This document shows, piece by piece, positions 1 to 6,085 of a stretch of DNA of 11,228 nt. The translations under genes were made by a program, and so were the position numbers. The stretch spans positions 1 through 11,228 of the forward strand of contig CAZOJY010000115.1 in assembly GCA_964580235.1 (NCBI GenBank), given 5' to 3'. Below the pieces are notes generated by a model. That model had not been told where the DNA came from. It was given only the letters and a program-made list of their open reading frames with translations, and did not search any database. This DNA is from G020348385 sp964580235 (GTDB taxonomy: Bacteria; Acidobacteriota; Aminicenantia; Aminicenantales; Aminicenantaceae). Position 1 is the first letter of the stretch. Each line of letters starts with the position of its first letter.

Positions 1-563
1 AAAGCGAAAATCAGGTATCCCAAACAGTCGTCTGGCTGCCTTGAGCACATGACGGGCCAACACCCTCAACTTTGTCTTGATCCCCAGATAAACCATGGCA
101 AAATATGCCACTGCTAGCACCAAAGCCATCATGTTTTGAAGTCTGCGATAAGTGAGAAGCCGGATATCCTCCAGATTATAACTCTGTTTGATGAACCGGA
201 TTGTCTCTTCGATACTCCATCGCGTGATATAGCTTTGGATAATTCGCCACAAGGATTTCCGGCTTTTCCTCACCTGCTCATTCGTCAACAGCATCATCGG
301 ATTTTGGCCGAATCCCTTAACCACAATCATATAGAGAGATTCTTTCCTCTCAGGGAGTCTTAATGGATGATCTCCCTTCGGTCTCCACCCCTATCCAATA
401 CCCATATGCCCCGCTTTTCTGTATGCTCAGAGACAGAAGAGATGGCTTTGCGAACCTCTGCGTTTTCGCTTCGAAAATCCGGACCAGCCTGGGAATACAA
501 ACGACTGTAGAGAGTGTTGACATAAGTACAAAACCCATCAAATGAACAAATATCACCTCATTG
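1..563 (-). pseudogene. Decayed IS4-like DDE transposase, C-terminal part
   Basis: Reading the minus strand from about 350 down to 1 gives an open frame that runs off the window. It contains the segment YITRWSIEE followed by TIRFIKQ (184-230), which fits the Y-x2-R-x3-E-x6-K signature holding the last catalytic acid of IS4-type DDE transposases, and it continues into a basic C-terminal part. A different minus frame over about 363-560 carries the preceding piece of such a protein, including RGIWVLDRGGDRREI. The two pieces are out of frame, and the roughly 60 residues usually found between them appear to be missing, so I infer an internal deletion plus frameshift near 350-365. No start, intact catalytic triad or terminal inverted repeat is visible. 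The family is recognised by motif only; the exact IS group is uncertain. Confidence 0.75.
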
Positions 564-595
564 CAAAAAATTCTATGATTCCCTCTTATACGGTT

Positions 596-1213
596 CTAGT
601 TTTCTTCTAAAACCTTCAGCCGGACGCGCCGTTCAAGATAATTCCCAATCATGCCCTCTTTTGCTTTCCCTTTTACGGATTCACCCTTTGTCAACATGAC
701 TTGGAGTTTCAATTCGGCGTCCATAGCATCATCTCCTGCCAGGATGCTCATGGGCAGGGCAGTTATTTTTGCCCCCTCAAATCCTTCAATCCTATCCCCT
801 ACTATTCTACAGGCCATCGGCAGGTTCACACTCCATCCAGGAGCAAACTTTGATAAAGAGTCACTTCCTACTCTCTGCGGATCGACATACAGCCAGGCAT
901 TTCTGTAAGGAGCTTCAGATTGATCTCCCTTTTTACGGCCAATCACCGTTAGAACCGTTGTAATTTTCCCTCTCTGTGCTTCGATGAGGAAACTTCCATC
1001 TTCTTGAATCAGCGACTTTTTTGTCTTTTTATCCAAAATATCGATAATGGTATTCCCCTCATCCTGCCACGGTCCCTTGTTGGCATGACAAACAAGACAA
1101 TTATTAGCTTTCCCGACAATGCCAACAGCAGGGGGATAAGAAAAACTGTTTTGAAGAAGAAAGATTCCTATCCCGACAGCCAAAAAAACAATCAAGATAA
1201 TTTTTGATTTCAT
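596..1213 (-). CDS. Exported monoheme c-type cytochrome-like protein
   Basis: This 205-residue protein starts with a short basic head and a hydrophobic stretch (residues 5-20), a signal peptide or N-terminal membrane anchor, so the rest should lie in the periplasm. Residues 39-43 are CLVCH, the C-x2-C-H motif for covalent heme attachment. Only one such motif is present. The remaining ~160 residues look like a soluble beta-rich domain (many short alternating hydrophobic stretches, WLYVDPQ, APGWSVNLPMACR) that I do not recognise as a named family. A methionine or histidine downstream could be the second axial ligand, but I cannot pick one. A GGAGG ribosome site lies about 10 bases before the ATG. 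The gene is divergent from the ArsR gene, so it may share its control region. An electron-transfer or sensing role is inference; a non-heme use of the cysteines cannot be excluded. Confidence 0.7.
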   Translation of the reverse strand: MKSKIILIVFLAVGIGIFLLQNSFSYPPAVGIVGKANNCLVCHANKGPWQDEGNTIIDILDKKTKKSLIQEDGSFLIEAQRGKITTVLTVIGRKKGDQSEAPYRNAWLYVDPQRVGSDSLSKFAPGWSVNLPMACRIVGDRIEGFEGAKITALPMSILAGDDAMDAELKLQVMLTKGESVKGKAKEGMIGNYLERRVRLKVLEEN

Positions 1214-1381
1214 TTTTTGCCTCCCTCCATTTCTCTTAATCTATTTGTTAATGTAAAGATCTGGCCTCGGATAATTAACGATCGTGTGCTTGTCATCCCA
1301 ATTAAAACTTTTTTCTAACTGAGGATATCAGAATTATAAATTCAGTAGAATTAAAAAAAATAAATTTATTTAAAAAAAATC

Positions 1382-1410
1382 TTGACACAAACAAATTCAG
1401 CTTGTATATT
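1382..1410 (+). promoter_or_regulatory. Sigma70-type promoter of the arsR-family gene
   Basis: TTGACA at 1382-1387 and TATATT at 1405-1410 are separated by exactly 17 bp. An A/T-rich stretch directly upstream (about 1352-1380) resembles an UP element. Transcription would start near 1417, inside the inverted repeat at 1411-1438, leaving a leader of about 40 bases. Confidence 0.75.
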
Positions 1411-1438
1411 ATATAAGTCAATGCTAATATACTTAATT
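1411..1438. promoter_or_regulatory. Putative ArsR operator O1
   Basis: ATATAAGT (1411-1418) and ACTTAATT (1431-1438) form an imperfect inverted repeat with a 12-bp spacer; the perfect right arm would be ACTTATAT. It sits immediately downstream of the -10 box, where a bound dimer would block transcription. The same left arm and the same 12-bp spacing recur at 1780-1807. Binding by the adjacent ArsR protein is inferred. Confidence 0.65.
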
Positions 1439-1457
1439 ATTCGCGTGTGATTATCAA

Positions 1458-1760
1458 ATGAAAGAAGCAGCTGAACTCTTTAAAATTCTCTCTGTGGATA
1501 AAAGAATAGAGATAATCGAGCTTTTGAAAAAGAATACCATGAATGTGAATGCTTTGGCTAAAAAGATAGGAATAACCCAATCTGCCATATCCCAACATCT
1601 GAGGGTTTTAAAAGCGGCGGGACTTGTGAAAGATGAACGTGAAGGTTATTGGGTACATTATTCTTTAAATCGCTCAATTTTAGAAAAATGCAGACAAAGA
1701 TTAAACAGGATCTGCACATGTGGTTGTTTACAAGAGGAAAAACCAAGCAAAAAGAAATAG
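1458..1760 (+). CDS. ArsR/SmtB-family transcriptional repressor
   Basis: This 100-residue winged-helix protein has the typical ArsR/SmtB size and order. Residues 5-25 form the first helices (LFKILSVDKRIEIIELL). The recognition helix-turn-helix is at about 29-54 (VNALAKKIGITQSAISQHLRVLKAAGLV), and the wing is at 57-70 (VKDEREGYWVHYSL). Family members sense metals, arsenite or redox and leave DNA when bound. The classic alpha-3 CxC metal site (as in ELCVCDL) is absent; cysteines instead cluster at the C-terminus: C78, C86, C88 and C90 (RICTCGC). I infer a thiol-rich C-terminal sensor site, but the ligand cannot be named. There is no clear Shine-Dalgarno sequence before the ATG. The gene has a strong promoter overlapped by its presumed operator, and it is followed by a small Cys-rich protein gene with a matching operator. 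Confidence 0.88.
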   Translation: MKEAAELFKILSVDKRIEIIELLKKNTMNVNALAKKIGITQSAISQHLRVLKAAGLVKDEREGYWVHYSLNRSILEKCRQRLNRICTCGCLQEEKPSKKK

Positions 1761-1779
1761 AAAATATTTTTTGCTATAT

Positions 1780-1807
1780 ATATAAGTAAGTGAACATAAA
1801 CTTATAT
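1780..1807. promoter_or_regulatory. Putative ArsR operator O2, upstream of the Cys-rich gene
   Basis: ATATAAGT (1780-1787) and ACTTATAT (1800-1807) form a perfect 8-bp inverted repeat with a 12-bp spacer, the same geometry as the repeat before the arsR-family gene. It lies 24 bp before the next ATG. A TATATT at 1803-1808 could be a -10 box, but no good -35 box sits 17 bp upstream, so the downstream gene may be read from its own weak promoter or by read-through. A stem-loop acting in RNA is an alternative. Confidence 0.65.
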
Positions 1808-1831
1808 TGTACAAAAAAGGAGGTGATTTAG

Positions 1832-2011
1832 ATGTGTGGTGGCAGTGATGTTAAATGCGAAGTAACGGTCACTGAACTCGAAAATGGCTATCAGATTCAA
1901 GTTACCGGAGATGATGTAAAAGATACACTTAAAGCTGAGAATCTTAAAAAGTGTATTGAATCTTGTTGCTCTGGTGAAGCCCCATTCGATGATTCGTGCT
2001 GCAGTTGCTGA
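1832..2011 (+). CDS. Small cysteine-rich protein, possible metal or metalloid binder
   Basis: The ATG at 1832 opens a 59-residue frame ending in TGA (2009-2011). A near-perfect ribosome site, GGAGGTGA at 1819-1826, precedes it, which strongly supports translation. The protein begins MCGGSDVKCE and has eight cysteines: C2, C9, C41, C45, C46, C56, C57 and C59. The middle (about 10-40; VTVTELENGYQIQVTGDD, then VKDTLKAENLKK) looks like a short beta-hairpin followed by a helix, and the tail is Cys-rich (CIESCCS, then CCSC). There is no signal peptide, so it is probably cytosolic. The cysteine density and its place behind an ArsR-type repressor and the second operator suggest a metal- or metalloid-binding buffer or chaperone. 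I do not recognise a named family; this is not a standard metallothionein repeat pattern. Confidence 0.8.
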   Translation: MCGGSDVKCEVTVTELENGYQIQVTGDDVKDTLKAENLKKCIESCCSGEAPFDDSCCSC

Positions 2012-2351
2012 AACTTTGACCTCAATCCTTCAAGAGGCTTTGGAATTACCGTCGCGCTATAGGGAGTTGGACTTTGGTGGAAAGCCAAAGATGAGTCGGC
2101 GGCCGCTACAAGCCACACCGCTCCCAGCCCGCAAGCAAACCGGATGGGAGCACCATGCCTCGGTAACGGTCCTGTTTTCGTGAGATGACGGATGCCGTAC
2201 AAAGTGAAAAAGCGAGACGAAGCTAGGAAGCTGTTTCTGTCAAGGTTTTATCATCAAGGCCGACAAATCCCTGAATCTCCAGCCATCGTCGTCTAGCAGG
2301 AGAGATGTTTGGCATATTCCCGGAGGACAGCAAGATTTCTTTAGAATTAGC
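2012..2351. other. Gene-free stretch with unusual GC-rich segment
   Basis: No convincing gene is seen. The part from about 2030 to 2180 is clearly richer in G and C than the genes on either side and may be leftover mobile DNA, but I could not identify a family. A 34-codon frame at 2192-2296 (starting MPYKVKKRDEARKLF) looks slightly protein-like but lacks a ribosome site and any recognised match. Confidence 0.5.
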
Positions 2352-2732
2352 TCATTTACTTAGATGTTCACCTATTTTGGCAAATTCCTCTGCGAACTTA
2401 TCATAGTCATAGTGTTGGGCGTGTATCATAGCACTCCACCTGGTTGTGAAGCTTGCGAGAAAAAAGACTTCCTTAAGTTCGTCGTCGCTGACACCATGCA
2501 GTTTAGCTGCTCCTGTATGGAAGAGTTCGCAGTAGGGACACTTGAGGTTGGCCGCGACGGCCAACGCGATCATCTCTCTATATTTTCCGGGAATCTTCGA
2601 CTCGCCTAAAACATGCTTCTTCATAAGAGGCCATTCTGCTATCAATACATCAGCAGGCAGAGCCTTCATGAAACCGGGCACTATACCAAGAGAAGTCTCA
2701 ATGTCCTTCAAAGTATCTTCATATTCATCCAT
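2352..2732 (-). CDS. AhpD/carboxymuconolactone decarboxylase-family protein
   Basis: This 126-residue protein matches the carboxymuconolactone decarboxylase (CMD) fold in length. Its signature is at residues 53-72: E53, C65, C68 and H72 in REMIALAVAANLKCPYC plus ELFH. The E-x11-C-x2-C-x3-H spacing is that of the proton-relay and redox cysteines of AhpD-type alkylhydroperoxidases, so all catalytic residues appear present. The usual role is peroxide reduction through a thiol pair, but many family members have other or unknown functions, so the substrate is open. The opening IETSLGIVPGFMKALP is also typical of stand-alone CMD proteins. The ATG has a good AAGGAG ribosome site. It is a single-gene unit with its own promoter, flanked by long non-coding stretches, and is not part of the hemerythrin operon. 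Confidence 0.88.
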   Translation of the reverse strand: MDEYEDTLKDIETSLGIVPGFMKALPADVLIAEWPLMKKHVLGESKIPGKYREMIALAVAANLKCPYCELFHTGAAKLHGVSDDELKEVFFLASFTTRWSAMIHAQHYDYDKFAEEFAKIGEHLSK

Positions 2733-2736
2733 CTAA

Positions 2737-3276
2737 ATTTTCTCCTTCATGTTTGTTTTTTTGCAAAGTGTTTTTTCATTTGATGTGAATTCTCTGCTGT
2801 TGATAGGTATATCAGGGTTTATACTAATTGTCAACTATTATTATAGATTTTATATAAATTATAGTATTTATAGTGTTTCAATGTTTTTAGATGCCCTAAA
2901 ATTGTAGATCAGATTAGAAGAACGATTTTTTCGTTCAGATGAGTAAATTGGAGAAAAAGACTGATTTTCAGGGGAACGCCTGGCACCACTGGCGGGATTC
3001 GGATCCCGATTCCATGATCCAGAATCGTGCGTCATGTCTAATTTGCAGAATAATGGTCACAATATGGACACAAAAGGTCATTTTTAAAAGAGAAGAATTC
3101 TGCTTATTGGTAGGTGGGAAATCCGAATTGAGTGACCTGCCCCCCATCAATATACCAACTTCATTATTAGATTCTTGATGTACATCACCGCCATCTGCTT
3201 GAAGAAAGGGCCTTTAACTACCACTGCTTACAACGATTCCTATCAATACCACTAAGTTGCAACACGTTACACCACC
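2737..3276. other. Long gene-free stretch
   Basis: About 2740-2930 is AT-rich and holds the promoter of the leftward CMD gene. From about 2960 to 3180 composition is more mixed; a 79-codon plus-strand frame (2939-3178) is open here but looks like chance or decayed mobile DNA rather than a gene. The remaining ~100 bp up to 3276 show no gene and no clear terminator for the operon that ends at 3277. Confidence 0.5.
2806..2834 (-). promoter_or_regulatory. Sigma70-type promoter of the CMD-family gene
   Basis: On the minus strand, TTGACA (2829-2834) and TATACC (2806-2811) are separated by 17 bp. The predicted start is near 2799, giving a leader of about 65 bases to the ATG at 2732. A very AT-rich tract directly upstream (2835-2875) could act as an UP element or regulator site. 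Confidence 0.7.
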
Positions 3277-4494
3277 TTAAATTCTCTTTATTTTCACAAT
3301 CCAATCCTTAGGCCCCTCTTGCTCATACTGCCATTCAAATTTCCCTTTCTCTTCAGCTTCGAATTGGTAGCGAAGGGGCTTGGGATCATGGTCATTGATG
3401 ATCCGCATGGTTTGTCCTGGTTTCAGATTTTCCCAAATCTCGAAAATCTTCACGTGTCTTTCAAAAGGTGGCATGGATCGCAAGTCAAGGTCTACAATAT
3501 TTTCCTTTGAGACAACGTCTTCGGGTGTAAAACAGCAATATCCTAATTTATCGCACTCCTTTTTAACGTCCTCCCACTCCTCCGGATTCAGCGTTTGCAA
3601 AGCAATCTGGTAGAGGATGTTGTCTTCCTTAAAGATGTGTCCATCCAGCTCTTGAGCTAGGTATTCTCCTAATTCGATTACCTTCTGTTTGAATGTGGCA
3701 AAGTCATAATCCTCGCGGTTGTGTGCCATCTGGTACAGCTCCTTCTTTTTCTCCCGGAAATCTATATGATCCATCTTCATAATCTTAGGAGGTTCGACGA
3801 TATCGTGCTTCTCTAGAACAGGAAACAGGACATCCTCTTCCCTCTGATGGTGACTCTCGGCCTCGATCAGATGGTGGGCAATATCCTTTAGTTTTTCCAT
3901 ATCCTCACCGAGACTCTCGTAGCTTTCCTTACCTTTCAGTCTCCCCACAAGGGCATCTAATTCTTTCAAGTTTTCCTGAATAATCTTGTGCTCTTCCATA
4001 AGAGTATGAACGGGATGAGGCGCGGAGACCTCGATCCTTTTCTCGACAAGAATATCCCCTATCGCTTCCAGGTGAACATCGCACAGGCTCTTCCTGACCT
4101 CTTCATGCGAGACGCCTTCTCTTATCAACTCCTGCTCCAGATCGCCTATGGTCTTGGCGTCAACAGACTGGAAAAATTCCTTCGCTCTCTCCCTACTTTC
4201 CTCAGAAACTTGTCCGTCTCTCATTTCGGCCAGGAGTGCTTTGAAATCTTCCTTTCGATTCTTTCTCTCAGCAATCCGCTTGATGTTCAAAATCCATTCA
4301 TCAGGGCCCTCCTTATCAAATGAGGTCTCAAATTCATTTCGTGCGTTAAGTAAATAGACCAACGGAACCGGGTTAAATTCCAGGATAATTTTCAGACTCT
4401 CTCCCTTTTTTAAGTCATCCAAGCTGGGAAAGATTCGCGCCTCCCTTTCCTGATGTTCCAATCCTTTCACATCAATCGTCTGAATAGAATTCAT
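3277..4494 (-). CDS. DUF2249-DUF438-hemerythrin-DUF2249 protein
   Basis: This 405-residue protein combines four units. Residues 6-74 form a first DUF2249 domain (DVKGLEHQEREARIF through WILNIKRI). Residues about 80-147 match DUF438, including LEQELIREGVSHEEV and LCDVHLEAIGD. Residues about 158-298 form a hemerythrin HHE four-helix domain with likely iron ligands H169, H207/H208, H215/H216, E219/E220, H243, H286 and E290. Residues 335-405 form a second DUF2249 domain with the conserved DHDP (368-371) and WIVKIKRI end. The first DUF2249 has EFNP where the second has DHDP, so its site may be inactive. Hemerythrin domains bind oxygen or nitric oxide at a diiron centre. It is the last gene of the operon: its ATG directly follows the upstream TGA, and an AAGGAGG ribosome site lies inside the end of that gene. 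Cytosolic; NO or O2 sensing or scavenging is inferred. Confidence 0.88.
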   Translation of the reverse strand: MNSIQTIDVKGLEHQEREARIFPSLDDLKKGESLKIILEFNPVPLVYLLNARNEFETSFDKEGPDEWILNIKRIAERKNRKEDFKALLAEMRDGQVSEESRERAKEFFQSVDAKTIGDLEQELIREGVSHEEVRKSLCDVHLEAIGDILVEKRIEVSAPHPVHTLMEEHKIIQENLKELDALVGRLKGKESYESLGEDMEKLKDIAHHLIEAESHHQREEDVLFPVLEKHDIVEPPKIMKMDHIDFREKKKELYQMAHNREDYDFATFKQKVIELGEYLAQELDGHIFKEDNILYQIALQTLNPEEWEDVKKECDKLGYCCFTPEDVVSKENIVDLDLRSMPPFERHVKIFEIWENLKPGQTMRIINDHDPKPLRYQFEAEEKGKFEWQYEQEGPKDWIVKIKRI

Positions 4495-5145
4495 TCAATT
4501 CCTCCTTTGTTCAATTTTTAGCCAGTTATCCATATCTCTTCTTTCCACGATCATAAGTTTCACTCTTTCTATCCAAAGGTCTTGAAACTCGTGTTGTTCC
4601 CGATCATTTGCAGCTTCCCAGATCACCTTCTCCAGAAGTTCTTTCATCCGCATGGCATTATCGGTCGGAAAAGGAATTTTTTGGGGATAAAAAGAGATCA
4701 AGACCGATTGCTGTTTATCTACTCTTTCGAATACAAAGCTCATAACCTCTGGGGCAGTTTTTTCTGAAACATATTTGAGTAAATCTTTCCTCTTGAATTT
4801 ATTCCAAAGGCCTTTGAATCCAGTTTGAGGTGCCGCACCGGTTAAGAAGCTGAACACCTGACCCATGACTCCGTAAACACCATCATCAGGTTCACCATAG
4901 ACTGTGATAGCAATCTCTCCCCGGACAGGGATTTCTCCTTCATAAAGTCTTGTCAGGGCCTCATTACAGATCATGTACGCCCCCGTGACTGTCGGACAGA
5001 CGTGACCGGCCATTTTGACCGCATCGATGAAACTGTACTCCAAAACAGCCTCATCCGATTTAAACGCTCCCAGAGTTTCTGCCAATGGTTCCTTTAGCTT
5101 AATCGGTTCGACCTGCTGCATGAAATCTCGGAATGCAACGCTCAT
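4495..5145 (-). CDS. FmdE-like protein
   Basis: The 216-residue product carries an FmdE-type domain, named after subunit E of formylmethanofuran dehydrogenase. The key segment is GHVCPTVTGAYMICNEALTRLY (47-68), where H48 and C50 match the usual G-H-x-C-P metal-binding motif. It continues through a beta-rich part (RGEIAITVYGE, then DDGVYGVMGQVFSFLTGAAP). FmdE-like proteins are widespread in non-methanogens, and their function there is mostly unknown; some are linked to molybdenum enzymes. The C4-type zinc tail found in some FmdE proteins is absent; the last 60 residues are helical and charged. The ATG overlaps the rrf2-type gene stop by 4 bp (ATGA), with a GGAGGA ribosome site, and the TGA abuts the hemerythrin ATG, so translational coupling is likely. 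Its role in a hemerythrin operon is open. Confidence 0.75.
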   Translation of the reverse strand: MSVAFRDFMQQVEPIKLKEPLAETLGAFKSDEAVLEYSFIDAVKMAGHVCPTVTGAYMICNEALTRLYEGEIPVRGEIAITVYGEPDDGVYGVMGQVFSFLTGAAPQTGFKGLWNKFKRKDLLKYVSEKTAPEVMSFVFERVDKQQSVLISFYPQKIPFPTDNAMRMKELLEKVIWEAANDREQHEFQDLWIERVKLMIVERRDMDNWLKIEQRRN

Positions 5146-5588
5146 CCTTCCTCCATTTTTCTATGACGAGATTGATCTAAGGATGAAGCATCATCCTTGA
5201 TCAAGTCATCCAGTGTGGTGGATTTGAGCTCAGAGACAACATGTTTTTCAAGAGCCCTAATTCGCTTTCGGAGCGGGCAAGTCTTTATATCGGGACAGAT
5301 TCTTTTCTTAATAACACAACCGGTGAGTTTGACGGGCCCCTGGAAAATATTTATCAACTCGGTAAGTAATATCTTCTTAGGGGGAACAGCGAGCAGGAAG
5401 CCACCACCTTTGCCTTTATAAGAATTTAGTATGCCTTCTTTATTCAAGATTTGGAGAATTTTCCGTAAAAATGGCTTTGGGATATTTAATTTCGATGCCA
5501 TTTCCGTGACAGATATTCTTTGGGAGTTCTTGGCAATGTGGATAAGTGCCCTCAGGGCATAATCTGTATCTCTGTTAATAAGTTTCAT
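5142..5588 (-). CDS. Rrf2-family regulator with putative Fe-S cluster site
   Basis: This 148-residue protein has the Rrf2 layout. It opens MKLINRDTDYALRALIHIA. A helix-turn-helix follows at about 25-56 (ISVTEMASKLNIPKPFLRKILQ), then the wing GKGGGFLLA at 59-67. Three cysteines, C91, C98 and C104 (C-x6-C-x5-C), are followed by a helix. IscR and NsrR use three cysteines in this same position to hold a [2Fe-2S] or [4Fe-4S] cluster, NsrR sensing nitric oxide. From this and the hemerythrin neighbours I infer an NO- or redox-sensing repressor, but assignment to NsrR or IscR by name is not justified. It lies in the middle of the operon, 14 bp after the previous stop, and has no clear Shine-Dalgarno sequence of its own, so coupling is likely. 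Its target is probably the palindrome at 6925-6947, which would make it autoregulatory. Confidence 0.88.
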   Translation of the reverse strand: MKLINRDTDYALRALIHIAKNSQRISVTEMASKLNIPKPFLRKILQILNKEGILNSYKGKGGGFLLAVPPKKILLTELINIFQGPVKLTGCVIKKRICPDIKTCPLRKRIRALEKHVVSELKSTTLDDLIKDDASSLDQSRHRKMEEG

Positions 5589-5602
5589 AACAATGCTATT
5601 TT

Positions 5603-6085
5603 CTATTCAACCCATTGCTCAGAAAGAATATCTCCCTGAATACCGACCACAACCGCTTTAAGTGGGACCTTTCTTTCTGATTCGTTTAAGGCCTGTTTAG
5701 CCAACTGGACTAGGCCCATACAACAGGGAACCTGCATGATCAGCACAGTCAGTGTGTTGATCTGAGCATCCTCAAGCCACGATTTGATCTTCGCAGCATA
5801 GATATCCTGTCCCTCATCGAGCTTTGGACAAGCGATGGCAATCGACTTCCCTTTGAGATAATCATTATGGAAATTTCCCAAAGCATAAGCGACACAGTCT
5901 GCCGTCAGAAGAACATCTGCCTTTTCATAGTATGGGGCGGTAGGGCCTATAAGATGAAGTTGGATCGGCCACTGCGCAAGCTGTGAGGCAATTTTCACAG
6001 CGCCTGCTTCTGTCTTGTCATCACTTTTCTCACGCATATCCATCATTCTTGATCCCGGGCATCCTTCCATGCCAAATTTACTCAT
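5603..6085 (-). CDS. Cys-containing redox-associated protein (ferredoxin-less short form)
   Basis: The 160-residue product resembles the C-terminal core of proteins that in other bacteria carry an N-terminal 4Fe-4S ferredoxin domain. Recognisable segments are GCPGSRMM (8-15), SQLAQWPIQLHLIGPTAPYY (34-53), ADVLLTADCVAYA (56-68), KSIAIACPKLDEGQ (80-93) and MQVPCCMGL (117-125). The ferredoxin C-x2-C-x2-C-x3-C motifs are absent, leaving cysteines C9, C64, C86, C121 and C122. The conserved Cys pattern suggests a redox or metal-binding role, possibly taking a cluster or electrons from a partner, but the biochemical function is not known to me. It is the second gene of the operon; its ATG overlaps the stop of the hemerythrin gene by 4 bp and has a GGAGGAG ribosome site. 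Cytosolic, no signal peptide. The family link is from memory of the motif and is moderately sure. Confidence 0.65.
   Translation of the reverse strand: MSKFGMEGCPGSRMMDMREKSDDKTEAGAVKIASQLAQWPIQLHLIGPTAPYYEKADVLLTADCVAYALGNFHNDYLKGKSIAIACPKLDEGQDIYAAKIKSWLEDAQINTLTVLIMQVPCCMGLVQLAKQALNESERKVPLKAVVVGIQGDILSEQWVE

Noticed and set aside
1780..1807. Inverted repeat as a terminator for the arsR-type gene
   Set aside because: Arms are pure A/T-rich with a 12-base loop and no T run after them; the match to the upstream repeat favours an operator.
1897..2202. 101-codon minus-strand frame
   Set aside because: It lies antisense across the 3' half of the Cys-rich gene, has no ribosome site and no recognisable protein features; the plus-strand gene explains the sequence better.
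2192..2296. 34-codon frame starting MPYKVKKRDEARKLF
   Set aside because: Slightly protein-like but no ribosome site and no recognised family; listed only as part of the gene-free stretch.
2939..3178. 79-codon plus-strand frame
   Set aside because: No ribosome site, no domain, uneven composition; probably chance or decayed mobile DNA.
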